Shown: positions 1 to 12,027 of the stretch, piece by piece
Numbering within the stretch: position 1 is the stretch's first letter
Layout: each line of letters opens with the position of its first letter
From: Azolla caroliniana
Taxonomy: Eukaryota; Polypodiophyta
Reading direction: 5' to 3'
NCBI GenBank assembly: GCA_043228905.1
Contig: JBHGNT010000021.1
Coordinates: forward strand, 3,658,001-3,722,000
DNA: 64,000 bases
Translations under genes and position numbers: made by a program
Notes under the pieces: generated by a model
Databases searched by the model: none
What the model was told of the DNA's origin: nothing
What the model saw: the letters and a program-made list of their open reading frames with translations, nothing else

Positions 1-2014
1 AACCCCAGCATCTAGTGTGGCACCCAAAGGCAAAAGGAAGGCTGGTGCCGATGAATCAAAATCTGGTCCACCTGCAAGTTCTAAGAAAGTCAAAGCAGAA
101 ACTACACAAGAGGTTAAATGCTATAACTCTATCAGTATAAAAACACCAAAGTATCCCTAACCTTATGGATGTTGACTAGAGTACCCCCTAAGTCTCCAAA
201 CGTACCAAACTCCTGTTTTGTAATGCACAAATTTATTACTTCAGTGGACTATTCTGCTGATTCTTAAAACTTTTCAGGATATTCTGAACTTCTGGTAAAA
301 TGTCAATTGAAGACTTCATTCTAAGGATCCAGAATTTTTTTCTATAGCAGGATGCCAAGCTTTTGAAAAAAGAATCTTCTGTATCCACATTGTCATCAAC
401 ATCAACAACCAAGGGAATTGTGTCACCTGCCAAAGGTGGAGGTGCAATGCAAACAAAAACTGGCTCCCAAGTGCTTGGAGGGGTCACTGAAGAAGATGTA
501 AAGGCAGTGCTGAAGCAATCTGGACCTATTAAGAGTCACGACCTGGTCAACAAGTTCAAAAGTAGATTGATGACAGCTGAGGTTAGTTTTAAGGATAAAA
601 AAGGCCTTAATATAGTTTCGTTTTTGTATGTTGTTGATGGTTACTGTGTAAATATTGTTGGGATGCATTCAGATCAGTGTTCTATGCTTGTGCATGGCTT
701 CCTTTAGAGCCATATAAGATTTTGTATGTGTGTGCATATTTAAGATACCATTCATATTATCTTTTTCTTCCAAAGGTGACACTAACAAATTCTCTATTTT
801 TAGTTAGAGAAAGAAAGAGAGAGATATATTAACATCTTTTAATAGGCCAAAATGGCCTATAAGACCAAACAAGAGATTACATCTTATCAGAACATTTAAG
901 ATTCTCAGATCAAAAAAATTGTAATTTTTGTTTTTGAAAGGTCTCTAGTCTAGGTTGATCCAGAATGTAAAGGTCTCTGAAGCAAGGGAAGCACCTGCAA
1001 TAGCGGGAGATAATAGCCTTTATCTGTCAATGACAAAGGGTGAGATCGTGGTCCATGAGGCCAGGCCCTACATGCACGACAACTTGCTCTTGCCCGATCT
1101 ATTGTAGCCACTTTGTTATGTCCTGGTTGGGAACCCATTTCTGTGGCCCTTGATTTGAGTGATGGGGCTAAAGAATGTTGTGATTGTCCTTTGTTGATGA
1201 GTTTGTGTAGCTGTACTGTTGTCCTTCAACAACTTTTCCCTGTGTCTCTTGTGTTCTAGCAAGAAAAGACTAAGCATCTTTTGTCCTCATATTCCATTAC
1301 CTTCCATATTGGGTCAAAGCCTTGGTTAAAGAGGCAATGGTATCTCCCTCTTATTTCATAAAAAACGCTACAGGATAAACATAGTGATGAAGTTCGCAGC
1401 TGCCCTATCACACTGTGCAGTGCATAGGATAGATGTATGTCCATATAAACGAGAAAGATACACTAAGGCTCCTAGAGCCCAAAATTGGCCTATGAGACAA
1501 ATCATGATTACAAATATGGGTGAATTCATGTCATCCCTAAGAAAACAAGAATAAAATTTCTAGGTTTCCTAGAGCTATGATCAATATCTGAATGCATGTG
1601 GTGGAATGATTCTGAGATGTTCTACAAGCAAGAAGGAGAGATATCTTGTTCACGGATACATGGATTTTATCATGCAACTATTTAGGACTGCTCTTCTAAA
1701 TTCTTTGGGCCTATTCCCATGAATATGTAAGGTTCATTCATGCATAAACCTTTCACATACGTATGGATTATCTCCATCTACATATTTGCTTACATTCCTT
1801 TAAACAAACCTTAGCATACAACAGCAACTGAGCTTTTCCCCAATATATGGGTGGCATATGGAATAGTTCGTTAGTTTTATGATGTAGTTATGAACAATTA
1901 TGTAGTTTTGCGATGTATATGCAGGATAAAGCAGCTTTTGCTGGTGTGCTGAAGAATATATCAAGGATCCATAAAACAAATGCAGGGAACTTTATTGTAC
2001 TACGGGAGAAATAA
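1..2014 (+). CDS. RAP74: TFIIF subunit alpha (RAP74), 3' part of gene
   Basis: Large subunit of the general RNA polymerase II factor TFIIF, acting in the nucleus in initiation and elongation. Three coding exons are visible: 1-112 (entered from outside the window), 351-581 and 1925-2014 with TAA at 2012-2014; borders are GT-AG and phases agree. The first two exons encode a basic, Ser/Lys-rich linker (KGKRKAG, STLSSTSTTKG). The C-terminal winged-helix domain follows: VTEEDVKAVLKQSGPIKSHD, then KFKSRLMTAE joined across the intron to DKAAFAGVLKNISRIHKT and ending FIVLREK. In the family this domain contacts partners such as the CTD phosphatase FCP1. The 5' part of the gene lies before base 1. The last intron (582-1924) is 1.3 kb with no recognisable gene. 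Identity is secure; the first exon's start is outside the window. Confidence 0.92.
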
Positions 2015-4155
2015 GCAGAGTAATAATTGTGCCTGAAATATGTATTTTCGACCCGGACCCAAATTGGAAAAGATTGCTGATCACTACTTGTTAAACAAAG
2101 CAAGTTGATTCTCATGCTAATACATTAATGGATCAGAGTATTTGTCAGGAGTTGAAAGAATGCTAACAATAGGTAAACCTAACAGTTCGTAAATGTAATG
2201 TCGATTTGGTTTTTTCTGAGGTAAAACATCTATATCACAACTTGGTCTCCGGCATCCCAATTTTTGGAATTATACATATAACATGGCTTTTATACATATC
2301 CTTGCATTCTGTTTTGACTATTTTTTATTTGCAATTTAACTAATCACTGAATATATGGAGCGACCACACAAAATATGGATTCTCTTTGGCTTCATTGTAT
2401 AAGGCAACAATATCAGGCAAGTATAATAGAAGCTTACAATATCAGGCAACAAATATTTTCATGTTGATTGTGCTACAAAAAGCCAAATCATGCACCCCAC
2501 ACTTTTATTGATTGGCATAATATGTTGCCTGATGTATGAAAAGTTTTGTTCTATTCATTGAGAAATTATGATTCTGCATGAACTGATCCAGAACCAAACC
2601 CTCATAATTTTCTTGGTATGGGAACCTTGGCGAAAACTTGCATGGTATCAAATCACTGTGTGAGTCTGTAAAAGGTATATTATGTCTGTTTTATAAATGG
2701 TTATGCAAAATATAATGTCTATCGTAGTGTCGGCTGTGTTTTATTAAGCCCAAGATGGCTTAATTTACAGAATCTTAGCTTTAAACCTATCTCGTTTGGA
2801 AGTGATGGTACTTTGGTTAAGGGACATAATAGTTGCATCATGAAGATACCTGATTGTCAAATTCCTCTCAGTTGTCAGTGGACCTGTTGTACTGTTTGAT
2901 TGATTGTTGTTGACGGATTGCTTTGAAAATAAAAGTAAGATTTTAACTGTGGGGGGTATACAGCTACTGTTCTCACCAAGGGCCCTGAAAGTGTGATATT
3001 GTGCTCTCAGTTAAAAAAGTAAATACATCACTACACTCACTGAAGGGAACGACATTAATTTCGTGACGCCAATTATTTAAAGATTGTGTTCCAATAATTA
3101 ATGAATACTTAATTATTATATTTTATGGAATGCAAGGCTTGAACATGAAATATTTTATAAAATGTGGGTTTAAAGAATCTTTATTTTGTTTCGCCGCATC
3201 TCTCATATGAAGTATGGTGGCATGTTGAATTGAGTGGAAAGTGCTTTGTGAGTCTACCCACATAGGCAAACCAATAAGATACCCATAACATTTGGGATAT
3301 AATACATATAAGAACATCCCTTAGTTTGTGAGAATGTGCTATAGCTTCATACTAATTATTTTATAGCTTATTGCGAATCTAGTAATTGTTCAAAAGGCTA
3401 GGCGTATTTTGTGGTCTTGCCCAAAATAAAATTGAATTATAGGTATTTCATCTTATGCCTACCTTGTAAGAACCATAACATAAATTTGTCTTGAGTTTCC
3501 AATGTGCAATTGTAATGTTTCGACAATATCTCACATAATGCTCTCTTTTAGATGGTTTATTCCAACTAAAAAAACAGGACATTATTTCCCTTAACAATCA
3601 GCAAAAGAGTTCTTTACGTGATACAAAGAATCCAACCATAGACACGATGAAAAACCTACATGACACACTTTCTCAATACACAACAATGTTCACAACATTC
3701 CATACACTTACGATGAAGAAACCATCCATGCACCGAGACGAAGAAACGATTGCAATGCCTCGTCCATCCATCACACGCCATGTTTGATGCGATCGTTAGT
3801 GATTCTCGGTTTGCTGGTCGTAGTGTGGTTTCTGCTACACACGCTCGTTGACAAACATGAAGCGTTCTGGAGCCATGAAGAGATAGAGCACAAATGTGTC
3901 TCTTCGTCGACAAGCATTCTTCGGCATTTGTCCTAGAAGACGGCCCTCATTGTTGAGAGTTTGGAGTAAGCCTATGGTTTGTGTGGAGTAAGAATCCCCT
4001 CCCCGCCCCCCCAAGGGGCAGTTTCTCGAATTTTCAAAAACCAAAAACCCTCCTGCGTCTATCTATCTATCTATCTATGTATGTATTTGCGTTTCGATCG
4101 GTCGCGGGTTCGAATCCCGCTCAGAACGAGTTTGCGTGCGATCCATCTTCTCGCC
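2015..4155. other. Intergenic: TFIIF alpha 3' flank and promoter of the coiled-coil gene
   Basis: About 2.1 kb of AT-rich DNA between two genes in the same orientation. No reading frame here looks like a protein family. The last 180 bases hold a C-rich run near 4000-4012, a short TCTA/TGTA microsatellite (about 4056-4087) and a perfect tRNA-like T-arm (4104-4120), all probably in the promoter or 5' leader of the downstream gene. Confidence 0.6.
4056..4087. repeat. TCTA/TGTA microsatellite in 5' leader
   Basis: Consecutive tetranucleotides (ctat repeated, then gtat repeated) lie about 70-100 bases before the coiled-coil gene's start codon. Slippage-prone simple repeat; no coding role. Confidence 0.85.
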
Positions 4156-6939
4156 ATGGCTCCAGCAGCAGCAGCAGCAGCAGCAGCAGAAGGAGACGAC
4201 GCAGAAGCAGACGGAAATGCCGACGATCATCCGCTCCCTGTACATTCCTCCTTCGATCCTCCTCTATCCCTTCTCCAGGAGCTTTCCGCAGAACGAGAAG
4301 CGCGGAAAGCTGCCGAGGCCTCCAGGTATGACCTTCAGGTTGCTTTCTCTCGCCTCAAGACCTTCGCGCTCGAAGCCGTTCGTCAGAGAGACGACGCCGT
4401 AAGGCTCAGATGTGAGGTTGAATCGTCGAAGGAAGACTTTGAGCAGAGACTCGGTGAAGCTTTACGATGGAGGAATGAGGCATTTCAGCAGAGAGATGAG
4501 GCGTTTCAGCAGAGGAATGACGCAATTAAGGAGAGAGATGAGGCTCTCAGACAGAGAAACGAAGCTTTTGGATCATTAGAGGAGGCTTATTTGCATAAGG
4601 ATATTGCGATTCATGGCAGAGATAACTCTAGATCTGATATTGAAATTGCTACGAAATTGCTTGTTGCTGGAGCGGATCTCATTACTACTAGGGTTTCTTG
4701 TGTTAAGAGGTTTCCTAATACACTTCCCAGGTCTTCTTCGTACACAGGTCTTTCTGCCATTGCTTATGGTTTCTCAAAAAGGTCTGAAGAGATTGTGAAC
4801 GAGTTGCTCAGCCAATATGATAGCGCTGTTAAAAAAAACTATGCCTTCTCAGAGCAGATGGATCGTCAACATAACCAGATTAATCTTAAGGTTTCTGAAC
4901 TAGAGTCCACCATTGCGGTTTTAGAAGGAAATCTATCAAAAAAGACATTGGAAGTTGAGAAATGTCGAGAGTTAATTGCAGAAAAAGAAGAAAAAATCTT
5001 GGAGATTGAACGAATTGCATCACAGAAGATTGTTGAAGATGGAAATGAAAGCCTCAAGCTAGCAAATGCATTAAGGCTCGTGGAATCAAAGGCAGAAAAT
5101 GTGAAAGTATCTAGCCATGAGTTGTCACAATTGATTTCAAAGATACATGAGATGATAGCAAGTTATGCAAACGTATTTTTCCCTGTTCATTTCCATTCAA
5201 CCGCTGAAGCTTCTACGGTTGATGAGGCTGATGAGTGCATTCGTGATTCCATCGATAGATTGAATGAGATTCTGAAACTTTTCTCTAAACTAGCAGCAAC
5301 TTGGGAGGAACAATTAGAGTTGAGGAAAAAGGCTTTAGAGGATACCGAAGGAACTATATCCAGACTTATAGTGGAAAAGAAGGAAATCACAAATTTCCTT
5401 GAAAGTGCGATCGCAGTGAAACAAGAGATGCTGGAAGCATTTTCCAAGCTTAGTTTGGACAGTAACCACAATTTAAATACAAAAACCAAGAACAGGGATA
5501 CAAGAAAAGAGACTATTTCAGGAACCGAGAACTCGCTCAATGAAGAGCTCAAAGTAGAGACATCTGGCAGGGTATGCAATGGTTTTATCATAAGAAACTT
5601 CGTTATGAAATCTGTCTCAGTATTTCTAATTGCCTTTTTTTGTCTGGTTTAAACAGATAGCTGCATTAGAGGATAGTTTAAAGAAGTCGAGACAAGAAAT
5701 CTTTGAACTCCAACGTTTATTAGCTGTCTCCAGGTTTTCTATTGCTTAGATAGCAAAATAATGTTCTATCAAACCATTCTTTCTATTTACGAGTAACCTT
5801 GGATTTGACAATGGACAGGGGTGAGGTGGAATGGTTACGAATAACTTTGGAACGCCATGTAAAAGAATTATCAGTCAAGGGTGATAAAATTAAAGACTTT
5901 GAAGAGGAAAGGCTCCTTGTAGAAGAAACTGTATGGAATTGCTTGATTTTAAGAACTTGAGAAACTATTGTCTTGAAGGTTGAATCAAGAAACTAAATTT
6001 CATTTTGTAATTATGTGGCTTTGAAGATTAATAGTTTCAAGAGAGACTTGGCAGCAGCAGAAGAAAACATATTGCTTTGGAAGCAAGCTGCTACAAAAGA
6101 AGCCGAGTCTGGAGCCCATATGCTTGAGGAGTTGGAGAAATGCCAAGAACAAGTAAGTTCAGCAGAAAGATAGTAAAATTTCAAGGATATATTTCATTTT
6201 TAATAATTATGGACAAAATGTGGAAATGGTGTATGTTGATTTGCTGACATGATGAGATTCACTTTATCCATTGATTCAAGTTGCATAACCTAGAGTGTGC
6301 ATAGAATACGCCATCTAGATAGATAGCACATAGTGCAAGTTCATGCACCAGGATAAATGAAATTTAATTTAGAGGAACATAATTCGTATTAGGCGATGAA
6401 ATCTTGTACACGTGAAATAATGTAATGGGTATATTATCCTCTTCTATTTGCATGCTTATGATTCTCTCACATTCCTTGTACAGATTCTTGCCCTTTTTGT
6501 GCAGAATTATGTTCCCTTTGATTTCTTAATTTTTAAGTTTCAGAACATCCTTCCTGTGTGCTGATGATGGTAATGAAACCTTCACCAGACTGCTGTCCTC
6601 AAGGAGCAAATACGACAGCTCAACTATGCATTGGAAGATTCCAAGAGCAAGCTTCGGTCAAAAGAGGAGATGGCAACTACTGCCATAGCTGCACGTAGTG
6701 CTGCAGAACGTTCTCTTCAGATTGCGGACGACCGTGCATTAGAATTAAGGAAGAAGATTGAAGTTATGACAAGACAGTTTGAGCTCTTGGATGGAATAGA
6801 TGATGGGATTACTTCTGTAGGATGGCTGGATGCATGTTGGCCATATAAACGGCAAAGTAATAGGATTTCTCAGACAAAAGGCAATCGAAATGGCCGGTTT
6901 GGAGCTGAAATGGAAAAGCTTTTGGAGCCATTTGTATAG
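4156..6939 (+). CDS. Long coiled-coil protein, At3g49055-like
   Basis: Five exons: 4156-5571, 5657-5733, 5819-5930, 6027-6152, 6589-6939, giving 693 aa with phases that close exactly. The ATG at 4156 sits in a good context (gccATGg). Frame stays open upstream to 3979, but that stretch is low-complexity leader and was left out. The protein starts with a polyalanine tract encoded by a GCA repeat, then an acidic stretch. A heptad-like coiled coil follows from about residue 35, including a run of near-identical units (RNEAFQQRDEAFQQRNDAI, KERDEALRQRNEAF). The segment LPRSSSYTGLSAIAYGFSKR followed by EEIVNELL matches the conserved core of plant proteins like Arabidopsis At3g49055. Function is unknown; a scaffold role is inference only. 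The stop TAG is in the last exon. Confidence 0.85.
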
Positions 6940-7530
6940 CTGTAAAATGAGTTACATGTATAAAAGTTACATGATCATGAATAATATAAATACAATTTGT
7001 GGAATGCCTGTCATGCAATATATCATATCAAACTGTTAAGAGAGTCAGACTGTTGTATAGTTGAGTAAAGTCTACTTATTGTCACAGAAGGCATGTGCAT
7101 TATTTGGAAGCCAATTTATTTTATGTTTCATTGATCCAAGACTAGGTATATTACATACTTTTTCTGTGGTTGCCAAGGCTACTAGAGGATGACAGTTTAT
7201 GAAATCACAGTTGATAACAAAGGTAGATAAAAGAAATCATGAAAATAACCTCTGGAAACTTGGATGTGGAAATTTTCATTAGAAAGACGTCCGGTCCGGG
7301 AAGCAGAACATAAAGACTAGATACTGTCTCCTTCCCAAATCCATGGATATAAAGCATGCTTGCTTGGCTAGATACAGAGAGATATTTATTCTGGTATTCT
7401 GATACTTATCTGGGCTGCAGAGAGGTATGAATTCTGATATTCTGATACTTATCAATAAACTAGAGTAGTGCGTCAGTGGCAAAGAATGAAGTCATATGCA
7501 ATATATCATCATGTTGAGCATTGCAATGTC

Positions 7531-7664
7531 AATTAAGTTTTTGTATAAAGCTGATTGCAGGAATAAGTGTTAAGTACTCACTATACTAACCAAACACAAT
7601 TAAGTTTTTGTATAAAGCTGATTGCAGGAATAAGTGTAAGTACTCACTAGACTAACCAAAGATG
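7531..7664. repeat. 67-bp tandem duplication (two copies)
   Basis: The unit beginning aattaagtttttgtataaag recurs at 7598, giving a period of 67 bp with only a few differences (gtgttaagt versus gtgtaagt, ctatact versus ctagact). No coding content. Confidence 0.85.
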
Positions 7665-9339
7665 TTATCCTCTGGGTACAGATAAAGAGAAGAATAGTAT
7701 TAAAGATGAGTTCAACACAATCAACCCAATTGAAGCAAATTACAAGCATGGGTCTAAAAGGAAGAAATGGCATGGCATATCACCAAGCATGTTAGTTCCA
7801 TGAATTCTACATAACGAATTAATGACATCTTTCTCTCTTTGATTTCATAACCAGAAGTTTGAATAGGAAAATCCTAGGGTTTTATCTCTAGTTAAAGCTT
7901 CAAGTTCTCCTTTTCTTACATGTGATGCATGCACAGCCCCGCCAATTTCCTTTTACAACAAGCTCGTTCTCAACATACTTGGACAATGGGGTATACCTTG
8001 TGTTGGTGGAAGATGTAGTAGTCAGCTTCATAACTATGGTATCAGCACGAATAGTTGTGCAAGGATTTTTTAAAGTTTTAGTTGGAATTTGCTTTCATAA
8101 ACATGGTCTTAGCACAAATAGTTGCTCTATGCATCTAGCAACCTAATGAGCAAAAAGGGCATAGAGAAATTGCATGTATCACATTAGGGGTTCATTGACA
8201 CGTAAGGAAACTAGTAAGTAAACAAATCGAAGCACCCACAATATTGTTGCTTCTTGTGTAACATGCAAATGATCATGATGCCATTGATCATGGGCATCTA
8301 ACCTCCATTTGTTGTAGCCATTCTTACGCCTAACCAACTGATTACAAGCAACTAAATGAGTGAGTGACCATAAGCATGTATGTTGGTACCAATGTTTGAG
8401 ATTGTTCTAGACAGCTAGAACAAATGTGTCTAGACACTAAGATCAAATTAGTAGGGGAATCTTGTCAAGTGAGAAAGGACCAATTTAGAGAACCTTGTTG
8501 TTGACTGACTAAGTGCAAAGACCATACTAAGATGTAACATCTTTAGAAGTTTGTTCCCCAACATGGCCACCTATCATTGAGATCCAAGATCGGTGATGAA
8601 AAGACCACATCCTTGCTAATTGTATAGATCTCTCCCTTAGTTTGATTCCGAGTGTGCACTCACAATGTAGCTCCCATATCAAACAACATATCTTTCTGAC
8701 GACATCCTAATGGTTGTCATGTGACATGGTTCATTAATGGAATAAGTCAAATGTGGATCCAAAGTATTGGATATTTCCACAATCTAACTCATCTATTATG
8801 CGCTTCTAAGTGCATGATAATGCATAATGCATGACAATTCAAGACATGGTACTCATTGTACTACGTGTGGGCATCTAGCAACAATTCATTGAAATGCACT
8901 ATGTAGCAATGTTATCATCACCTAGGTTACCTCATCCTTACTCCCCATCACCAAGGCATGCACTTCAATTATGAGAAGAAAGAAAGAAGGATTATGGGAG
9001 ATGGTCTAATAAGGAGCAAACCATATCCTCTAGTTGTAGGAGGGTAAAATATGGTAATGATGTCATATGTCTTGGCTATAAGAAAAGAAATTTCATACAT
9101 ACATACATTATTACAATTTACATATATATATATATAGTCTATAGATATATGATTTGCTTTAGAAAGGAAAAGAATGTCGCCTAGTTTTTTAAACTTTTTG
9201 AGTTGGAGCTTCCCATGTATGTACTTACTATACATATTCATATTACAATGTAACTAGGGCACGTTCTTTACAGAACAAGAAGAGCATATGCCATAACATA
9301 TACACACAGAGTCATAGAAAGGAACAGAGCATTCCTCAA

Positions 9340-9406
9340 GGGCAGAGCAGAGAGAGAGAGAGCGAGAGAGAGAGAAGCAGAAGCAGAAGCAGAAGCGACT
9401 GATAGT
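9340..9406 (+). promoter_or_regulatory. GA-rich 5' leader of the carrier gene
   Basis: A (GA)n tract followed by GCAGAA repeats ends ten bases before the carrier ATG. Such purine-rich tracts are common in plant 5' leaders and can bind BBR/BPC-type GAGA factors; binding here is inference. Confidence 0.4.
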
Positions 9407-10408
9407 ATGGGTGGTGGTTTACAGGGTTTTGTGGAGGGCGGGATGGCGTCGGTTGCAGCCGGCTGTGCCACTCACCCCCTGGATCTGATTAAGGTCAGAA
9501 TGCAACTCCAAGTATCACATCAGCCCTCCTTCACCGCCACCCATTCAGCCTTTGCCCTACAACCACAACCTTCTCAGCCTCTTCGTACTCCTCTCCACCC
9601 TTCTCCTTTTACACCTTACTCCTCCCACGGACCTTTCTCTATGGCCACCCGAATCATCCGCACAGAAGGTGTCCCCGCCCTCTTCTCCGGTGTCTCAGCA
9701 ACCATTCTACGCCAAACCCTCTACTCTTCTACACGTTTAGGAATATATGAAACCCTCACCGCTTACACACGGACCTCCACCAACAACCCTCTTCCCCATT
9801 CTGGACAGACTATGAAATTAATGAAGAAGATAGGGGCAGGAATTATAGCTGGCGGTGTTGGTGCAGCCATAGGAAATCCTGCGGATGTGGCATTAGTTCG
9901 AATGCAAGCCGATGGCCGGCTCCCATTTCATCTCCGACGGAACTATGCAGGAGTTGGTGATGCCCTCTTCACAATAGTTAAGCAAGAGGGGATACACACA
10001 CTGTGGAGGGGGTCCTCTCTCACCATCCAACGAGCCATGGTTGTTACTGCAGCCCAGCTCACCACCTATGATGAGGCAAAAGAACAGTTGTTAAGAAGCT
10101 CGGGGATGAAAGATGGAGTGCCTGTTCATATTGCTGCCAGTTTCTTGGCTGGCCTGGTTGCCTCAGCTGCTTCTAACCCGATTGATGTAATCAAGACCCG
10201 AATCATGAATATGAAAAGCGAGTGTGGCCCAGGCTCACCGATAACTTGCAGTGCTTTAGATTGTGCTATTAAGACCGTGAAATTGGAGGGTTTCATGTCT
10301 CTTTATAAGGGCTTCACCCCCACCGTCATGAGGCAGGGTCCATACACTGTGGTGCTTTTTGTCACTCTAGAGCAGATTAGGAAGTTGTTTGGGCAGCCCT
10401 CATCTTGA
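9407..10408 (+). CDS. DIC: Mitochondrial dicarboxylate carrier (DIC/UCP4-6 type), intronless
   Basis: 333-aa inner mitochondrial membrane carrier exchanging dicarboxylates such as malate, oxaloacetate or succinate for phosphate or sulfate (family knowledge). The three mitochondrial carrier repeats are visible. Their signatures are HPLDLIKVRMQLQ near residue 23, NPADVALVRMQADGRLP near 156, and NPIDVIKTRIMNMK near 258. The atypical second signature, with Leu where Lys/Arg is usual, and the long Ser/Pro-rich insert after helix 1 (about residues 36-75) are hallmarks of plant DICs. The C-terminal TVVLFVTLEQ also matches. Absence of introns is likewise normal for this clade. The ATG at 9407 is directly upstream of the first helix. 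Its 3' end converges on the TMN gene. Confidence 0.93.
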   Translation: MGGGLQGFVEGGMASVAAGCATHPLDLIKVRMQLQVSHQPSFTATHSAFALQPQPSQPLRTPLHPSPFTPYSSHGPFSMATRIIRTEGVPALFSGVSATILRQTLYSSTRLGIYETLTAYTRTSTNNPLPHSGQTMKLMKKIGAGIIAGGVGAAIGNPADVALVRMQADGRLPFHLRRNYAGVGDALFTIVKQEGIHTLWRGSSLTIQRAMVVTAAQLTTYDEAKEQLLRSSGMKDGVPVHIAASFLAGLVASAASNPIDVIKTRIMNMKSECGPGSPITCSALDCAIKTVKLEGFMSLYKGFTPTVMRQGPYTVVLFVTLEQIRKLFGQPSS

Positions 10409-12027
10409 TTTGGGAAGGGAACCTAGGGGTTCTGTGGATGAATTCATGTATACAATGAGGGATGTGTGCTTGTGGTGAATTCGTGCTTGTATGCATAAAA
10501 TTGTTTTTGTCACACTTAGGAGGGTAGTTGTCTGAGCAATTCTCATCTTGAGTTGTGAAACGAACTTCAATGGATGGGTGGCTGCATGGGTGCATTCAAT
10601 ATGTGGACGTGTTCATGTATGCAAAGGGAGGGGTTTTGCACTTAAGTGAATTTATATCCATGTTTAAATGGATATATACATGTAGAAGGATCCCATGTGT
10701 GAATGTATGGATGCATATTCATGCAGAGATGATAGAAGAAGAATGATAGACCGATTGCAGGATTCCTTTGAACATAACAAGTAGGTGTAGAAATAAACCC
10801 ATCTTTATATTAAATCTGCAAGTTATGGCAATTTTGGCAGAGAGCCATAATAATAATCTGTTCATCCATTATTTGAAATATGAGCCACATTGTAGATTCT
10901 TTTTACCCTTGAATGAAGTTTATAATTGCATGGACATGCCATGCAATACATGTACACCTTGGTATCTTCTTTGTCTATATTCCAGTACGTGTTATTGATA
11001 AAAAGCAATTGATCAATAATGTTGGTTTTTGATTGGCAATGTGCGTGCATGCTCTCCCTGTAGGACATTGCACACTTCTCCAAGAGAATCTGCATATTTT
11101 CCAATGGGTTGTATGTTATGTTTGTGGAACTTTCTGATTGATGAGCTTGATGTCATCTATAACTGATTCTTTTAAACTTTAATTAACTTGGATACAAGAA
11201 ATGTCAATGCTTAAGAATGAGACATTTCCAATAGAATAGTTTAATATCTTCTCTATGCTTCTCAAATGGAACACTTAGCACCATGATGTAAATTAACTTC
11301 TTATAGTGTAATATCTTCTCTATGCTTCTCTGATGTAAATTAACTTCTTATTGTGTAAGAAACTTGCAGAGAGCCATTTCATTTTCAACCACATTTTATC
11401 CAATGGGGTTTTGCTCTGTTTTGTTTACTCACTACAGATACCGAGATAACATAACAAGACCTGAAAACTAACATCTTCCAGATTCTCTAATTTCCAGACC
11501 CACACTCAGTTTGCTGTTAATTTTACCGAACTTCTAAAATGTGTCTGTGATCTTCCTGCTTTAAAGCACGGGCAACATTCGCATTACATAAAGAACGAAG
11601 AGCGGCCAGATGCATTTTAAAAATTTTACATTTGCATTACCACTTTTTTCGCAACGGATGCACATAAATGTTGTATATAAAGAGACTGGATCCATATCCA
11701 TCATTTGAAAATTTCCTGTCCCCATTATGAAATGAGTTAAATCGAATACATATCAAAAAAATATCTACTTCTGAGGATAAATAAACTAATCCACAGCCTG
11801 TTTAAAATCCAGGACTTCTCAAGACTACAAGGATATGATAAGATACATTAGCTCTTATCGCTCAAAATATAGTTTGACCAATTTCTCATGAGAGGAAACA
11901 TTCATGAACCCACGACCCCCTCTGAAACAGAACTTTCAGATGCCGATCCTCTGTAGGTGTGAAGACCCTTGCCAAGTAGAATAATAACAACAAGACTTCA
12001 ACAGATTTTGCCTATTGATAGTCCCAG
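10409..12027. other. Convergent intergenic spacer
   Basis: 1.6 kb between the 3' ends of the carrier (+) and TMN (-) genes. It should hold both 3' UTRs. A short direct repeat (taatatcttctctatgcttctc and the following ttaacttcttat motif) occurs twice between about 11235 and 11355. Nothing else is recognisable. Confidence 0.6.

Larger units (their letters stand above)
6940..9406. other. Intergenic, no gene seen
   Basis: AT-rich spacer of about 2.5 kb. It contains a short duplicated motif near 7387-7455 (ttctgatacttatc twice), a 67-bp tandem duplication at 7531-7664 and a small TA run at 9123-9136. The bases just before 9407 are GA- and GCAGAA-rich, typical of a plant 5' leader. Confidence 0.6.

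Noticed and set aside
950-1140. Minus- and plus-strand frames inside the last TFIIF alpha intron
   Set aside because: Locally higher GC, but no family match and no supporting splice sites; left as intron.
4104-4128. Possible complete tRNA gene
   Set aside because: Only the T-arm is present. No matching acceptor strand, D-arm or anticodon arm lies upstream, so no tRNA is called.
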